Source of the DNA: Hibiscus mutabilis
Lineage: Eukaryota; Streptophyta; Magnoliopsida; Malvales; Malvaceae
Reading direction: 5' to 3'
Assembly: GCA_019671005.1 (NCBI GenBank)
Contig: CM033712.1
Span: 73,730,479-73,794,478 of the forward strand
Length of the DNA stretch: 64,000 nucleotides
Shown: piece by piece, positions 22,936-34,158 of the stretch
How positions within the stretch are numbered: the first letter of the stretch is position 1
How the letters are laid out: each line of letters begins with the position of its first letter
Translations under genes and position numbers: made by a program
The notes under the pieces: generated by a model
What the model was told of the DNA's origin: nothing
Seen by the model: only the letters and a program-made list of their open reading frames with translations
Databases searched by the model: none

Positions 22936-24686
22936 TGTTAGAGTATGCCCAAAGACCAATCATAAGATAATTGTAAATGACATTTGTTTTTACCTTGTTC
23001 ATTCATAAAGAGGTATCACCATTATTATTTTTAGTTATAATTCTACGTGTATAAATAAACTGAATTATAATAAAGTCCTTAGAATAATATAATTATTCTT
23101 AAATGTTCTTAGTCGAGTATTATTGAGGGAATAGACAACAATAATGCATTAAGACTAATATGTAGTTGATTGGTGACAAAGTGTTGTCATTGACATGGAG
23201 ATGTCAAAATCAATACATAAGTATGTGTTAGAGAACGACATACTAGACTGACCCACTATGAGCATGTTTCTTGGATTATTATGTGACAGTCACAACGTTG
23301 CTCATAGTGATAACTACATGTATGATCCTCATACTTGAGATCATCATTATTTCAACATCATGAGTGACATATTTTGATACAGTCAAACGCGTGTCGTAAC
23401 TGACTACTCTATAAAGACTGATATTGGATATATCACAATCTATGTAGTGGGATATGGTTGATCAAGATAGGATTTGTCCCTCATACATAATAGGAGTAAT
23501 ATCTTAGGCCACTTGATTGAGTGAGACTAGAAATGCATGACCATGCTCGAATAAGTTGATATAAGATATCATAGTTATTCGTTTATAATAGTCTACTCAA
23601 GATATCAAGAAATATTAGATGGACTATACAAGTGTGACTGTTCCATGACTTGTGTCCAATCTAGATATAAAGGACAAAATGATGTAATACTTGAAAAAGA
23701 GTTAATCATGAAAAGGTTATGTCGAATCATGATTTCTTGTAACTTAGGTGACAATGACATATTGCTAGATGTCACTCATTCTTTGTAATATTAGAAATGT
23801 TCTAATATTTACTACTAACGTTACATGAACCTACAGGGTCACACCCACGGTTGAAATGAGTATATATTAAACGAATTATATATGTACAAATTTGTTGTAC
23901 ATGAATTTAGTTAAATTAATATATATTTGATATATGTATTTTAGCTATTGGATAAATATTAAAAGAAAATAATTATTGTAATTATGACTCTTTTAATATA
24001 TAAATAATATAATTCGATTTAAATTAATATATATATTGAAATCCTAATTAAATTTGAATTAGGATTATATATATTAATATATATTGAAATTCTAATTAAG
24101 TTAAATTGGAATTATATATATTTAATATATATATTAATATATATTGAAATCCTAATTAATTGAATTGAGATTATATATATATATATTAATATATATATTA
24201 AAATCCTAATTAAGTTAAATTGGGATTATATATATTTAATATATATATTGAAATCCTAATTAAAGTTGAATAGGGATTATATATATATATATATATTGGA
24301 ATCTTAATATGAGTTGAATTAGGATTTCAAAGGCTATATAAAGGCATGAGAGATCTAGCAATCATTAATGCTTTTTGGGAAAAGCCTTCTAAATAGTTTA
24401 GAGAGTTTTTATATGCTCGTTCCTTTCTAAATAGTCTAGAGAGTTTTATATGCTCTTTTTAACTGGGTGAACTACGTAGAGGTCAGAGCGTTATCATTGC
24501 AGCTTAGGAATCGAGATCGTGGAATCGTGATTGGATATCTATCTTCTCCAAATTCAGAATTCAAAATTTTAAATAGGTAATTCTTCACCCTTATTCACCC
24601 CTATTCGTTCTTCGTACATGGATCTCTGGTGGTATCACTAGATAATTTTTCCGATGCGCCATGGGGTGTACCAGGGTGACCCAACA
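22936..24686 (+). repeat. C2 5' LTR
   Basis: Starts TGTTAGAGTATGCCC and ends GGTGACCCAACA, next to the primer binding site. A TATATAAA box lies near 24334-24341. Between 24000 and 24310 it holds an AT-rich minisatellite. Confidence 0.92.
24000..24310. repeat. AT-rich minisatellite in C2 5' LTR
   Basis: Five or six tandem units of roughly 50-70 bp, each with a TTGAAATCCTAATTAA core, a TTGAATTGGGATTAT core and a TATATATTTAATATAT run. The same array recurs in the 3' LTR at 30380-30680. Confidence 0.8.
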
Positions 24687-24687
24687 A

Positions 24688-24700
24688 TGGTATCAGAGCC
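24688..24700 (+). other. C2 primer binding site (initiator tRNA-Met)
   Basis: TGGTATCAGAGCC, a perfect match to the plant consensus, one base after the LTR end. Confidence 0.93.
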
Positions 24701-26200
24701 ATTTGTACGATACAGATTCGGGTTTTAATTACTTGGGTGATGTAATTGTATGTGATACATGTTATTTTTTATTTATTTAGCGAATATATGATATTTGTAC
24801 GAGTAAACCTATTCAATCATGGTTAATCTGTTAATCCAATTAAAAGATGTTCCTAAGATCGATGATTAAGAGTTAATCATCAGGATCTTTGTCGATAGGG
24901 TTTGAAATATTATATGTTAATTGTTAACATATTTAATATGGAATTTTAGGATTTTAGATGTTAAGTGTTAACATATGCGGGTTATAGTTACATATTAGAC
25001 TAATGGTTAGTTTATAGATTTCGTGCGGGAAAGTAACAAGAGTTGTTTCAATAAAAATCTCGTGGATTTTAAAATCCTGAAAAACACAATAATGTTGATA
25101 AAAGTGATCAAATTGTGAGGTTTTACACAACAATTAAGATGCTAATATTTAAAAATTTCCCCACCACTAACCAAGCAGCGGCAACCCCGCCGGCTATAAG
25201 ACCGCCAAAACCCGCAAGAGGCTTGACACATGCGTAGGAACAATCTAGTAAGACTTTAATAACAAACCGCATTGTTATTATGTTTGATATGCACGGTGTT
25301 TGGAATGCATGGTTATAACCCAATAGCCCATTTAATTTTATTTATAAGGTTTTATAAATACGGCCTGCATCTCGTGTCTTTCTCTACTTCTATTGTAATT
25401 CTCTTCTTATCTTACTCCATCGTATGTAAAACGAGTTTCTGAAATTATAATCTATACGAATAAGCATGGACCAGAGGAACAGAAGTGTGGGCCGACAAAA
25501 AGATGCTTGAGAAGTGTTTTTATCCTTAGAATAATTTGGTTCTCCCATTGGCTTGGGACGTGCCACCTTAGGATATGGGCTATAACTATTGCATTCATAT
25601 TTACTGTTTTTCATATATGTGATAAAATTAATGTATGAGATGCATGCTAGTTAATTGATAAGATCAAATGTTAAATGGTGAGATAATATTCATGAAACCC
25701 CTCAATAAAATATTAAGTCTTTTATTGATTCCCAATGTTAACCCTAATTAAAGTCTAGATCGATACAATGTAGGTTCTGCTAAAGCGAGGTACTTGTATC
25801 TATCTTGGCTAAATGCGAAGAATAAGCAAGTGATATTTGTTGGTTGTAACACTGGTTAAAGACTTAACCAGGTTACTCTAATAGGATCAGAAACCTAAAC
25901 GTTAGTTATTTGGATAATCATAAGATGGTTATGAACAAGAGTTGTTCACCAAATGAAGGAGTTACATGAGATGTAATTAGCAAGTGTTGCTTACCTAGAT
26001 AAACCATAATCTTAAGAAAAAAAGTCAAAGCTGACTTAAAAGAATGTGAAATTTGGATCCTTGCCCACTAGAAAAACCTTATAGAAAGTATTTTCAACAT
26101 TAATATTTGAGGGTTATTAATTTTAATAAAAATAGTGAGAGTAACAATTCCTTTTATAAGCAAACATGGTAAACGTACTCAAAATTCATATTTTATTGTT
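24701..26200 (+). other. C2 leader, with GC-richer antisense frames
   Basis: 1.5 kb without recognisable gag. On the minus strand, 25614-25390 (KYECNSYSPYPK, ARPKPMGEPNY) and 25323-25123 (CVKPLAGFGGLIAGGVAAAW) are short frames with more GC and protein-like composition than the surroundings. They may be a captured host fragment, but no family is recognised. Confidence 0.4.
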
Positions 26201-26744
26201 ATAGACTTATTATACAAATTTGTTATCATTGCGATCATTCCTTGAGAAGGACAAGTTGAATGGTGTAAACTACCTTGACTGGTCACTGGAAGGAAAATAT
26301 TCCCATTTGTAATAAGACATGTCATTGTAAAAAGAACTACCCCATTTATCTTGAAAAGTCAAGAAGGCAAATGAAAGCAGAGCGTCCGCCTTGAATATTT
26401 ATGTTATTGATATTAATTTACCAACACCTACTTCTTGGGTATTGGATACCGGTTGTGGTTCTCATATTTGTAAATTTGTATAAGGACTAAAAAAGAGTAG
26501 AAATTTAAGAAAATGAGATGTGGACCTACGGGTTGGTAATGGAGCAAGAGTTGCTACTTTAGCTATAGGAACATATACTTTATCGTTGCCTAGTGGACTT
26601 AATTTATGTTTAGAGGATTGTTATTTTATGTCTAGTGTGACTAAAAATATCATTTCGATTTCTTGTTTAGACAAGATTGGTTTTGAGATATTTATTAAGA
26701 ATAATTGTTGTTCTTTTATCTCGATAATGTTTTTTATGACGTGA
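26200..26744 (+). pseudogene. C2 gag remnant and protease
   Basis: A gag N-terminal piece (LEKDKLNGVNYLDW, about 26243-26285) is followed almost at once by the protease region (SWVLDTGCGSHIC, about 26435-26475), so most of gag and the zinc knuckle are deleted. The 26520-26744 frame (LRVGNGARVATLAIG) continues the protease region. Stops interrupt it at several points. The aspartic protease motif is intact, but the protein cannot be made. Confidence 0.82.
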
Positions 26745-26799
26745 CACAATTAATAAATGACCTCTATATTTTGGATCAAGAGAATTTCATTTACAATAT

Positions 26800-27667
26800 A
26801 AATACGAAAAGATCAAAATAAATGACTCTAATCAAACTCATATTTGGCATTGTCGCTTGGGTCACATAAGTGAAAAACACATTTCAAAACTTCATAAAGA
26901 TTGATTTTTGGATTCATTTGTTTTCGAGCAACTTGATGTATGCGAGCCTTGCTTATTGGGAAAGATGACAAAAGCTCCTTCTAATGGTAAAAGTGAGCGA
27001 GTAAGTGATTTATTGGGATTAATACATAATGGTGTATGTGGACCAATGAATACACAAGCCAGAAGAAGGTTTTCAATACTTCATTACTTTCACAGATGAC
27101 TTCAGTAGATATGGGTACATTTACCTAATGCATCATAAATCTGAAGCCCTTGAAAAGTTTAAGGAATTTAAAAATGAAGTACAAAATCGACTAGGAAAAA
27201 GCATTAAGGCTCTTCGATAAGATTGAGGAGGAGAATACTTAAGCTTAGAGTTTGGTGGCCTTCTTAAGGAATGTGGGATTGTCTCACACCTCCTGGTACT
27301 CCACAATGGAATGGAGTTTCTGAAAAGAAGAAATCGAACACTGTTAGACATGGTTCGATCAATGATGAGTCACGCTGATCTTCCAGTTTCTTTTTGGGGA
27401 CATGCGCTAAAAAATAACTACTTTCACACAAAAATGGTGTTCCATCTAAATCAGTTCCAAAGACACCATATGAGATATGGACTGAGAAACGTCATAGTAT
27501 GTCTTTTTATGAAAATTTGGGGATGTGGAGTTTATGTTAAACATAAAATGTCTACAAGGCTCGAACGCAAATCTCATAAATATAATTTTGTGGGTTATCC
27601 TAAAGAAACTAAAGGATATTATTTCTCCAATCCTACTGGGAGCAAAGTTTTTGTTGCCCAAACATGA
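26800..27667 (+). pseudogene. C2 GAG-pre-integrase and integrase
   Basis: WHCRLGHISEKH (about 26848) is the zinc-binding pre-integrase motif, followed by CEPCLLGKMTKAP. After frame changes come the F-TDDFSRYGYIYL region, a GGEYL block, and FLKRRNRTLLDMVRSMM (from 27314), the segment with the catalytic glutamate position of copia integrases. The C-terminal HKYNFVGYPKETKGYYF region ends at a TGA at 27665. Several frameshifts make it non-functional. Confidence 0.85.
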
Positions 27668-27899
27668 GTCTTCCTAGAAAGATAATTTGTTTTCGGAAAG
27701 AAAGTGAGAGAAATATCAAACTCAATAAAATTTGAGATCAGCCACATATCATTGAACAAGAGATTGAACAACAACAAGTTCCACAAGTTGTTGAGGAACA
27801 TTCAACAGTTTTGGAAACACAACCACTATGAAGATCTTTGAGATAATGCAATACGCCTAAGAAATATGGATTTCTTGTCACATTGCACGGTGATGTTCT

Positions 27900-29260
27900 C
27901 TTCATGGATCAAGATGAGCCTAAGACTTATCAAGAAGCAATGACGGGCCCAGACTTTGAGAAATGGCTAGAGACCATGCAATTCGAGATGGATTCCATGT
28001 AAAAAAAAACCAAGTTTGGACCTTGGTTGACCCACCTCTAGGGATTAAGCCCATAGGGTGCAAATGGGTTTTCAAAAAGAAAACCGACATGGATGGTAAT
28101 GTACAAACATACAAATTGCGATTAATCGCTAAGGGTTTTGGTCAAATTCATGGTATAGACTATGACGAAACCTTTTCACATGTTGTTAGGTTTAAATCCA
28201 TCCGGATCTTACTTGCGATAGCTGCATTTTATGATTATGAGATAAGGCAAATGAATGTTAAAACCGTCTTCCTTAATGGAAAACTAGATGAGGATGTATA
28301 CATGACACAACCTAAAGGTTTTGTCGATCCAAAAGGTGCCAAAAAATATACCATCTACAAAGGTCCATTTATGGATTGAAACAAGTTTTTCGAAGTTGGA
28401 ATCTTTGTTTTAACGATGCAATCAAAGAGTTTGATTTTATCAAAAATAAAAACAAGTCATGTGTTTTCAAGAAAATTAGTGGGAGCACTGTCATATTCTT
28501 GGTACTATATATGGATGACATGTCAATAATAGGAAATGACATATCTACCTTACAATCTATGAAAACTTGGTTAGGAAAAATGTTTTCCATGAAAGAATTA
28601 GGTGAGGCAACATACATATTAGGAGTCAAGATTTATAGAGATAGATCGAGACGATTGCTAGGACTGAGTCAAAATACATACATAGAAGAAGTACTAAAAA
28701 GATTCAGTATAGAAGAATCCAAAAGAGGGTTCTTACCTATGAGACATGAAATTTTACTCTCAAAGGAAATGTATCCTTCAACACCTCAAGAAAGAGAGCG
28801 AATGAGTAAGATTCCATATGCTTCAGCAATTGGATCTATCATGTATGTCATGCTATGTACTCGTCCAAATGTATCATACGCTTTAAGTATGACAAGTCGA
28901 TACCAGGTAGATCTCGGTGAAGGTCACTGGGTCACAGTTAAAAACATCCTTAAGTACTTAAGAAGAACTAAGGATACATCCCTTATATAAGGAGGTGAGG
29001 AAAAGCTAAGTATAAAAGGTTATACTGATGTCATCTTTCAAACCGATAAGGATGATTCACGATCGCAATCGAGTTTTGTGTTATTCCTTAATTGAGGCGT
29101 TGTGAGCTAGAAAGGTTCAAAGAAAGATACAATAGCTGATTCTACAACAAAAGCTGAGTATATTGTAGCATGCAATGCTGCAAAAGAGGGTGTTAAGATC
29201 AAGAAGTTCATATCTGAACTAGGGGTTGTGTCAAGCATTTGAATGCTATAGATCTACATT
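27900..29260 (+). pseudogene. C2 reverse transcriptase and RNase H
   Basis: The RT starts near 27905 with SWIKMSLRLIKKQ-type shifted sequence, then KPIGCKWVFKKKTDMDG, the MNVKTVFLNGKL motif and QPKGFVDP. A frameshift at 28376 leads to the catalytic YMDD (LYMDDMSIIGND, near 28507), SMKELGEATYILG and PNVSYALSMTSRYQ. RNase H follows (YTD near 29020, KAEYIV near 29150) with stops. The catalytic YMDD is kept, but the frame is broken at least three times. Confidence 0.87.
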
Positions 29261-29393
29261 GTGATAACAACGGATCCATCGCACAAGCAAAAGAACCCAG
29301 ATCTCACCAACGACAAAGCCTCTGACGTAACAGAAGCATGATCGTCACACTAAGTCACTTGGTATTAGATACATGAGTGATTGGTGTTAGTGC

Positions 29394-29404
29394 TAGTGGG
29401 AGAT
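29394..29404 (+). other. C2 polypurine tract
   Basis: TAGTGGGAGAT directly before the TGTTATAG start of the 3' LTR. Confidence 0.85.
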
Positions 29405-30720
29405 TGTTATAGTATGCCCAAAGACCAATCATAAGATGACTGTAAATGACATTTTTTACCTTGTTCATTCATAAAGAGGCACCACCATTATTATTTTCAA
29501 TTACAATTCTGAGTGCATAAATAAACTGAATTATAATAAAGTCCTTAGAATAATATAATTATTCTTAAATGTTCTTAGTCGAGTATTATTGAGGGAATGA
29601 ACAACAATGATGCATTAAGAGTAATATGTAGTTGGTTGATGACAAAGTGTTGTCATTAACATGAAGATGTCAAAATCAATACATAAGTATGTGTTAGACA
29701 ATGACATATCTGACTGACCCGCTATGAGCATGTTTCTTAGATTATTATGTGTCAGGCACAACATTGCTCATAGTGATAACTACATGTATGATCCTCATAC
29801 TTGAAATCATCATTATTTCAACATCGTGAGTGACATATTTTGATACAGTCAAACGTGTTCCATAACTGACTACTCTATAAAGACTGATATTGGATATATC
29901 ACAATCTATGTAGTGGGATATGGTTGATCAAGATAGGTTTGTCCCTCATATAGGAGTAATATCGTAGGCCACTTGATTGAGTGAGACTAGAAATGCATGA
30001 CCATGCTCGAATAAGTTGATATCATATATCATAGTTATTCATTTATAATAGTCTACTCAAGATATCAAGAAATATTAGATGGACTATACAAGTGTGACTA
30101 TTCCATGACTTGTGTCCAATCTAGATATAAAGAACAAAAAGATGTAATACTTGAAAAATAGTTAATCACAAAAAGGTTATGTCGAATCATGATTTCTTGT
30201 AACTTAGGGTAACACTCACGATTGAAATGAGCATAAATTAAACGAATTATATATGTACAAATTTGTTGTACACGAATTTAGTTAAATTAATATTATATAT
30301 ATATTAAATATTGAATAAATATTAAAAGAAAATAATTATTGTAATTATGACTCTTTTAATATATAAATAATATAATTTGATTTAAATTAATATATATTAA
30401 AATCCTAATTAAAGTTGAATTGGGATTATATATATTAATATATATTAAAATCCTAATTTAGTTAAATTGAGATTATATATATTTAATATATATATTAATA
30501 TATATTGAAATCCTAATTAATTGAATTGAGATTATATATATTAATATATATTAAATCCTAATTAAGTTAAATTGGGATTATATATATTTAATATATATAT
30601 TGAAATCCTAATTAAAGTTGAATTGGGATTATATATATTTAATATATATATATATATATATTGAAATCCTAATATGAGTTGAATTAGGATTTCAAAGGCT
30701 ATATAAAGGCATTAGAGATC
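29405..30720 (+). repeat. C2 3' LTR, part before the G2 insertion
   Basis: Homologous to 22936-24355, but about 100 bp shorter; a segment matching roughly 23745-23850 is missing near 30208. It ends GAGATC just after the TATATAAA box, where the G2 LTR begins. Confidence 0.9.
30380..30680. repeat. AT-rich minisatellite in C2 3' LTR
   Basis: Same units as at 24000-24310, with small changes in copy content. Confidence 0.78.
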
Positions 30721-32928
30721 TGTTGTCACTGATTTTTTACTTTCTTTATAATTATTATTGTTTTCATAATTAGTATAATTGCTATATGTTAGTGTTATAA
30801 TATATTAATGTAGTAATTAGTATTAGTGTTATGTAGGTGTCATATAATATTGTTAATATAATTAGTGTATTATAGTTAGTATAATTGTTAGTGTAAATGG
30901 TTAGTATAAAACCCAAAAATAAAAAATACACAACCCATTTGTATTTATATTAAAATGTCCATTACAAAAAATGTCCATATACAATGAAGGCCCGTTCGGC
31001 CCAATCCAAATTAAGCTAAACCCTAATGCACTTTCTTTATGCGCAGCTGAAGCAAGATCGTTGGATCAGGTGATTGATCCAACGACGCAGAACACACCAG
31101 TAGGGAGTTATAGCACTGCACAACTCGTGACAGTTAGATCAGGTCACGATCTAACAACCCAGATCGCTCCATGGGAAATCACATGGATCAACACTCGCGT
31201 GTGGTAGCTACGCGCCCGACCTTCTAGCTTCATCCGACAGTTTCGTCTTCCTTGATAGTGGCTGCGCCGTTTCCGCCTTGAACTGCTCCTTGCCGACATC
31301 ATCAAATACATGCAAAAAGGAAAAAAAAGGTTAAATCCCAAATCTAAAGCAGAATAAACCAAAGCGGGAAGGATTAAATCCCTAAATTGATGCCACGACG
31401 AAGATCAAGCAATCCGAATCAAATCGGAGACAATCCAAGGGAAGAAATTAGGGATTTTTTCTTGTAATCCAAACATTTTTGTAGCTATATAAACCCCTTT
31501 GTAATTCAATGTAACACACACCAGATTCGTACGAAAAACACATGATTCATACACAATACACAAGAATCACAAATAGTATACACATAATACATAACATTCG
31601 TACTAAAGGATAGGAAGTAAAAGTTGTAATGGATTCCAGTGGAAATAAAGCAAGCCTTCTGGTAATTTCTTCTTCTATTGTTATTATTTCAAATTTAAAT
31701 AAAGAAAAGGCATAGCTTTTTACCTCTGTTTTGAATAGCATTGCTGTGGATTTGGTTTCGATATAGTTTTGGTAAAAAATCTGATTTAGGGCCGTCAGAA
31801 TCTGGAAAAAGGGATTTTTCTGGAAAACTTCACCGTCGGCAACGGCGGACGTTCACCATGTTCTTCAGTTCATGAAGAACATGAAGAACACTTCATAGAA
31901 TTTAAAAGGGTGCCGGTTTGATCCATTAGAGAGGAAAATAAATAAAATGTTTTTGTTTATAATTTTGGTTATATGAACCAACCCGAGACCCAACTCACAT
32001 CCGCTCTTCAACCCGCGCCCTTCTTTGCCAGGTCTTTCATCGGGGCTCTCCAGTTTTCGTTCCTTTCAATTTCATCATTTTTCTTCTAAAATTGATCATC
32101 GAATTTCACTCTTCATTCAATTTTAACCTTCACATTTGCTTTCTTTAGATTTGGTCCTAAATTCAGATTTTCTTTTAAAAAATAAAAGCTATTTACCACT
32201 TTCATTTGTTTAAAATTTAGCAGTTATTTAGTTATTTAATTTAATTTAATTTAAGCAATTTAGTTACTTCTTTTTGAATTTTATATGTACATATGCGTTT
32301 TGTTGAAACCCTATAAACAGGTCCTTAGTAAGCTTAGAATAGAAACATCTATGTTGTAAAATTTCCTTCATAATTTAATAAAATACAATTAATTTCACTT
32401 AAATCTTAACAATAAAATGAATGTGGACCTTTTTAGGGTTTAATCACTAATTGGTTTTAAATTAGACTTTAACACATCAAATTGTTTCTGTTGCTTGGTT
32501 AAATAGTGAAAACTAACTAATACGGTGTCTTACCAAACGAAAATGACGGGTTAGCGTCAGGAGTGTTGGCGGTGATTGAAGTTCATTTTCTGAATGGCAA
32601 GGACGTTAAAATAGACTTATATTCATAAAACGGATGAATAAATCGAAATCTTGTGAACTTACAAATTCCAATTTTGAAAAGGGCTTTTGAAATCAATAAT
32701 GTACCAATTTTTTTGGCGTGGTGGGGGTGCTAACCCTTCCCTACTCGTAACCGACCCCTAAACCTATTTTTTGGTTTCTGTAGACCAAAAATGTTGTTTT
32801 AATAAATAAAACATTTTATTAAAATAATTTCATTTTAAAAGTGATCCAATCGCACTTTTTTTAAAAAGATTAGTGGGGACTCCGTGTATTTTAGTTTTCA
32901 AAATGTCGAGCTTGAAAGGGTTGCGACA
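30721..32928 (+). repeat. G2 LTR, copy A, flanked by AGATC duplications
   Basis: Starts TGTTGTCACT and ends GGGTTGCGACA. AGATC at 30716-30720 and 32929-32933 frames it exactly, and C2 LTR sequence continues on both sides, so it appears as a solo LTR. A TATATAAA box lies near 31486. Copy B is at 47293-49651. Confidence 0.9.
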
Positions 32929-33264
32929 AGATCTAGCAATCATTAATGCTTTTAGGGAAAAGCCTTCTAAATAGTTTAGAGAGTTTTTATATGCTTGTTC
33001 CCCTCTAAATAGTTTAGAGAGTTTTATATGCTCTTTTCAACTGGGTAAACTACGTAGAGGTCGGAGTATTGTCATTGCAGCTTGGGAATCATCATCGTGG
33101 AATCGTGATTGGATATCTATCTTCTCCAAATTCAGAATTCCATATTTTAAACAGGTAATTCTTTACCCTTATTCACCCTGATTCATTCCTCGTACATGGA
33201 TCTCTGGTGGTATCACCGGATAATTTTTCTGATGCGCCATGAGGTGTACCAGGGTGACCCAACA
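32929..33264 (+). repeat. C2 3' LTR tail, copy A
   Basis: Continues the C2 LTR from AGATCTAGCAATC to GTGACCCAACA. Matches 24351-24686 and 49652-49988. Confidence 0.9.
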
Positions 33265-33778
33265 TAGTCTTTAAGCTTTGCCTATGGGTTGTTATGCATG
33301 AGAAGACTTAAATTGAGGGTTAGCAATGAGATTTGTTGTTGATTCATGATACATGTTTCATATGGTTTAGTATGCTGGTTTTGGAAAGTGTTAACTGCAT
33401 GGTTTTCAAGACATGATATTTTAATTGATGATTAAAATGATGATTTCAATGTGGTTTTGGAAAATGGTTTTAAATGCATTGATGGTGTGTTGTTTTTGAG
33501 TCCTCCTCACTAAGCCTAATGTGCTTACGCTCTCCTTGTCCATCAATAAAGAGATTAGATTTTGAGGCAGCAAGCGAGCGAATGACATTTAAGGACTTCG
33601 GCTTTTGAACGTGTGATTCCAATCTAGACTTTTAGTAATAAAAGTAATAGGGTTCGTTGTTGTTTTGGTAGAGTTTATGCTAAACTCCCCGTTTAAGCAT
33701 GTGTGATGTTGCTTTGGAATTTTAAATGGCCTCTTATGTTGGTTGTGGCTTTGGATTTATGATTTCAATTTGAGTTGA
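33265..33778 (+). repeat. G1 LTR continuation, copy A (truncated)
   Basis: Matches 49989-50490, from CTTTAAGCTTTGC to GGATTTATGATT. It then skips about 106 bp to a TCAATTTGAGTTGA stretch (50594-50607 in copy B) and switches to G2 leader sequence at about 33778. Confidence 0.85.
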
Positions 33779-34158
33779 ACTTGGTTCGTTTGAAGCCTAT
33801 AATGGACGAGAACCAATGGTCTTGCTACCCTTAGTAGGGGACAACAATGACAGCTCGGGTACCTTTTTAGAACCTAACCAAGTTTGAGAATCTAGAGCCT
33901 ACCCCATTAGAGCTATATGGAAAACCTAGGTTTGGTCAAAATCATTTCGCAAAGATAATCTGCGGAGACATGTCCTAGAGTGTTGGAATGCCTACCCAGA
34001 GTTATTTATGCAATGAAATTATTTTAGACCCTGTTTGTTTTCTCGTATCTAATCTTTTCTTTTTTTGTTGCTTTGCATGTCTAATGTTGCATCATCATTC
34101 TATTTCAAGAAGGGTTTTGGTTCTTTAAAATATCTGCTCAGTTAGAAAAGTTGTAACC
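33779..34158 (+). other. G2 leader, 5' end missing
   Basis: Non-coding sequence with a conserved-looking leader motif (GGAAAACCTAGGTTTGG near 33919). No primer binding site is seen before it, because the junction with G1 LTR sequence removed it. Confidence 0.5.

Larger units (their letters stand above)
22936..33264 (+). mobile_element. Ty1/copia retrotransposon C2 (with nested G2 LTR)
   Basis: The element has a 1751-bp 5' LTR, a tRNA-Met primer binding site, a long leader, remnants of gag, protease, integrase, RT and RNase H in copia order, a polypurine tract and a 3' LTR. The 3' LTR (29405-30720 plus 32929-33264) is interrupted by a G2 LTR. C2 lies within the G1 LTR. Every coding domain is broken by stops or frameshifts and part of gag is deleted. 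A second copy of the end of its 3' LTR lies at 49652-49988. Confidence 0.9.

Noticed and set aside
30971..31362. Frames inside the G2 LTR on both strands (also 47716-47898)
   Set aside because: They lie wholly in LTR sequence upstream of the TATA box and change between the two LTR copies.
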